A stretch of 5,854 nt of DNA from Terriglobales bacterium (lineage in GTDB: Bacteria; Acidobacteriota; Terriglobia; Terriglobales; Gp1-AA117). The first letter of the stretch is position 1; each line of letters opens with the position of its first letter. This document shows, piece after piece, positions 3,870 through 5,854 of this stretch. A program made the position numbers and the translations under genes. The stretch is from NCBI GenBank assembly GCA_030150795.1, contig JASLFF010000672.1:1-5854 (forward strand), given 5' to 3'. The notes under the pieces were generated by a model. The model was not told the DNA's origin. It searched no databases and saw only the letters and a list, made by a program, of their open reading frames with translations.

Positions 3870-5854
3870 TTACGCGGCGCCTGCTGAAGTCTTTTTAGGA
3901 CCATTTTTGATGAGCTGCCAGACTACTTCCGGTTTGATGGGCATATCGATGTGGCGCACGCCGTATGGAGCAAGCGCGTCAACGATTGCGGCAACGATTG
4001 CGGGCGTAGCCCCGATTGTCCCCGCCTCACCTACACCTTTTGCCCCAAGAGGATTCACCGGCGATGGCGTTTCAGTGCTGTCGAGCTCAAGGTGCGGAAT
4101 CATCACGGCTTTGGGCAGAGCGTAATCCATCAGCGTGCCGGTGACGAGCTGACCGGTCTCGTCGTACACAACTTCTTCAAACATGGCCTGGCCGATGGAC
4201 TGCACAATTCCCCCATGGACCTGCCCTGCCACGAGCATGGGATTAATCTGCTTCCCGCAATCGTCAACCGCGACATAGCGCTGGAAGTTGATCTCGCCGG
4301 TTTCCGGATCAATATCAACCACCGCAATGTGCGTTCCGAACGGGAAAGTAAAATTCTTCGGCTCGTAAAACGCCGTGGCTGAGAGCCCGGGCTCCATGTC
4401 TGCCGGCAGATTTTTAGCGACGTGCGCTTCCAGCGCGATATCCATCATCGTCAAAGTTTTCCCGCTTGTGTTCGGCTCAGGCAAAGCTGCAGCGGGAGCC
4501 TGTCCCACCGGCATCGACGGCGCAGCTACTTCTCCCTTGCCTTTGCCATCCGCGCAGAATTTTCCATCAACGAAACTCGCCTTCTCGCACTGCAACACAT
4601 GCGCCGCGATTTTTGCAGCTTTGTCTTTCAGTTTCTGAATCGCCATATATACCGCGACTCCGCCCACAGCGAGCCCGCGGCTGCCAAACGTGCCAATGCC
4701 ATATTGCACGATGGCCGTATCACCGTGGATCACCGTCACGTCATTCACGCCCACGCCCAGTTCGTCCGCAGCGATCTGCGCAAAAGAAGTCTCCTCGCCC
4801 TGCCCATGCGGAGAAGCTCCCGTCAGCACCGTAACTTTTCCTGTCGGCTCCACGCGGACTGTCGCGCTTTCCCAGCCGCCCGCCGGCATCGCAGAAGACG
4901 GCCCCAACGCGCAAATCTCCACATAGGTCGATACGCCAATCCCCATAATGCGGCCATCTTTGCGCGCCGTTTTCTGCTCTTCGCGAAGCTTGGTGTAATC
5001 CGCCATCTTCAGCGCTTTATCCAGCGCGCCTTGATAGTTGCCGCTGTCGTAAAAAAGTCCGGTTGCGGTTTTAAAGGGGAATTCATTCGGCTGCGGAAAA
5101 TTCTTTCGCCGCACCTCAACCGGATCCATGCGAAGCTCCAGCGCCACCAGGTCCAGCGCTCGCTCAACTACATAAGTCGCCTCAGGCCGTCCCGCGCCGC
5201 GGTAAGCATCTGTTGACATCTTGTTCGTGAACACGCCGGTCACGTTAATCTGGATCGCCGGAATTTTGTAGCAGCCAGAAAGCATCAGCCCGGTCAGCGT
5301 CGGAATCGCCGGCGTCAGCAGTTGGAAATACGATCCCATATCGGCAAACACGTTGTAGCGCAGGCCAGTAAGCGTGCCGTCATTCTTGAAGCCAATCTCA
5401 ATGTACCCAGTCTGTCCGCGTCCGTGAATCGTGGCCTGCATATTTTCGCGGCGGCCTTCAATCCATTTCACCGGACGATTGAGCTGCATGGAAATCCATC
5501 CCATCAGCGCTTCTTCCGCATACACGTTGAGCTTTGAGCCAAAGCCTCCGCCGACTTCCGGTGTAATCAGCCGCAGCTTGTTTTCCGCCATGCCCAGCAT
5601 GATCGCCACCTGCGTCCTGCACAAATGCGGTATCTGTGTCGACGTCCACAGAGTCAGCTCCTGCTCGCCCGGAAAATATCTTGCCAGCACGCCGCGCGGC
5701 TCCATCGCAATCGGCGCAAGGCGCTTGTGCAGTATTCTCTGCTTCACCACTTTGTCCGCACTCTTCAGCGCCGCTTCAATATCGCCTTCACCGGCCGTCA
5801 GCTTGTACGCCACGTTCGTGCCAAACTGCTCATGGATCACCGGGCTCTTTGCGT
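3870..5854 (-). CDS. coxL: Form II CoxL-like molybdopterin-binding large subunit (5' end outside window)
   Basis: Catalytic subunit of an aerobic CO-dehydrogenase/xanthine-dehydrogenase-family hydroxylase that binds the Mo cofactor. About 661 residues are visible; family members run to roughly 780-810, so about 120-150 N-terminal residues are missing past base 5854. The frame stays open to the edge, and the GTG at 5840 is internal (the protein reads AKSPVIHEQ through it). Numbering from that GTG, the Mo-domain motifs are GGGFGSK at 97-103, the active-site loop AYRGAGR at 212-218 (bases 5187-5207), HGQGEE at 345-350 with the conserved Gln347, QVHGG at 540-544, and GVGEAG at 602-607 with the presumed catalytic Glu605. 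AYRGAGR is the form II signature. Proven CO dehydrogenases (form I) carry AYxCSFR with the Cys that holds the Cu-S-Mo cluster, and that Cys is absent here. CO oxidation is therefore unproven, and another aldehyde, purine or aromatic substrate is possible. An Ala/Pro-rich linker occupies residues 438-458. Confidence 0.93.
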   Translation of the reverse strand, partial: AKSPVIHEQFGTNVAYKLTAGEGDIEAALKSADKVVKQRILHKRLAPIAMEPRGVLARYFPGEQELTLWTSTQIPHLCRTQVAIMLGMAENKLRLITPEVGGGFGSKLNVYAEEALMGWISMQLNRPVKWIEGRRENMQATIHGRGQTGYIEIGFKNDGTLTGLRYNVFADMGSYFQLLTPAIPTLTGLMLSGCYKIPAIQINVTGVFTNKMSTDAYRGAGRPEATYVVERALDLVALELRMDPVEVRRKNFPQPNEFPFKTATGLFYDSGNYQGALDKALKMADYTKLREEQKTARKDGRIMGIGVSTYVEICALGPSSAMPAGGWESATVRVEPTGKVTVLTGASPHGQGEETSFAQIAADELGVGVNDVTVIHGDTAIVQYGIGTFGSRGLAVGGVAVYMAIQKLKDKAAKIAAHVLQCEKASFVDGKFCADGKGKGEVAAPSMPVGQAPAAALPEPNTSGKTLTMMDIALEAHVAKNLPADMEPGLSATAFYEPKNFTFPFGTHIAVVDIDPETGEINFQRYVAVDDCGKQINPMLVAGQVHGGIVQSIGQAMFEEVVYDETGQLVTGTLMDYALPKAVMIPHLELDSTETPSPVNPLGAKGVGEAGTIGATPAIVAAIVDALAPYGVRHIDMPIKPEVVWQLIKNGPKKTSAGAA

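Noticed and set aside
5187..5207. Calling the large subunit a true (form I) CO dehydrogenase
   Set aside because: The loop is AYRGAGR, lacking the Cys of AYxCSFR that holds the copper in proven CO dehydrogenases.
4422..5216. 264-codon plus-strand ORF opposite coxL
   Set aside because: It lies antisense inside the conserved Mo-binding domain. Its Arg/His-rich composition is typical of the reverse reading of a GC-rich gene.

Overview
The window carries five protein-coding genes and is open at both ends. It looks like a chromosomal segment from a free-living aerobic bacterium of moderately high GC content. Three things make an Acidobacteriota-like soil bacterium the best guess, though weakly: a form II CoxL-type molybdenum hydroxylase cluster, a NAMPT-type nicotinamide phosphoribosyltransferase, and a secreted beta-helix protein next to a palindromic intergenic repeat. 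No rRNA or other taxonomic marker is present, so this is inference.

Layout. Positions 1-600 (+) hold the C-terminal end of a right-handed parallel beta-helix protein, followed by an intrinsic terminator at 626-650. Positions 769-2178 (+) encode a complete NAMPT/NadV-type enzyme; its start is debatable because the frame is also open from an ATG at 670. Positions 2179-2371 are a convergent intergenic gap containing two hairpins that can act as terminators. The rest is on the minus strand: a molybdenum-hydroxylase operon read from right to left as coxL-like (5' end outside the window), then coxM, then coxG. L and M are 15 bases apart. M and G are separated by 154 bases that contain a 72-base imperfect palindrome.

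How the genes work together. The minus-strand genes encode the Mo-cofactor catalytic subunit, the FAD subunit and the CoxG membrane-recruitment/maturation factor of a xanthine-oxidase-family hydroxylase. The active-site loop of the large subunit reads AYRGAGR, the form II signature. It lacks the cysteine-bearing AYxCSFR loop of proven (form I) CO dehydrogenases, so the substrate is not established. The [2Fe-2S] subunit (coxS) is not in the window and probably lies upstream of coxL beyond position 5854. The nadV-like gene makes NMN from nicotinamide and PRPP for NAD salvage. It is convergent with the cox genes and has no visible functional tie to them.

No CRISPR array, transposase, tRNA or rRNA was seen. 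The best candidates for something less described are the long palindrome inside the cox operon, the form II hydroxylase with an unknown substrate but a dedicated CoxG, and a shared bidirectional terminator candidate.
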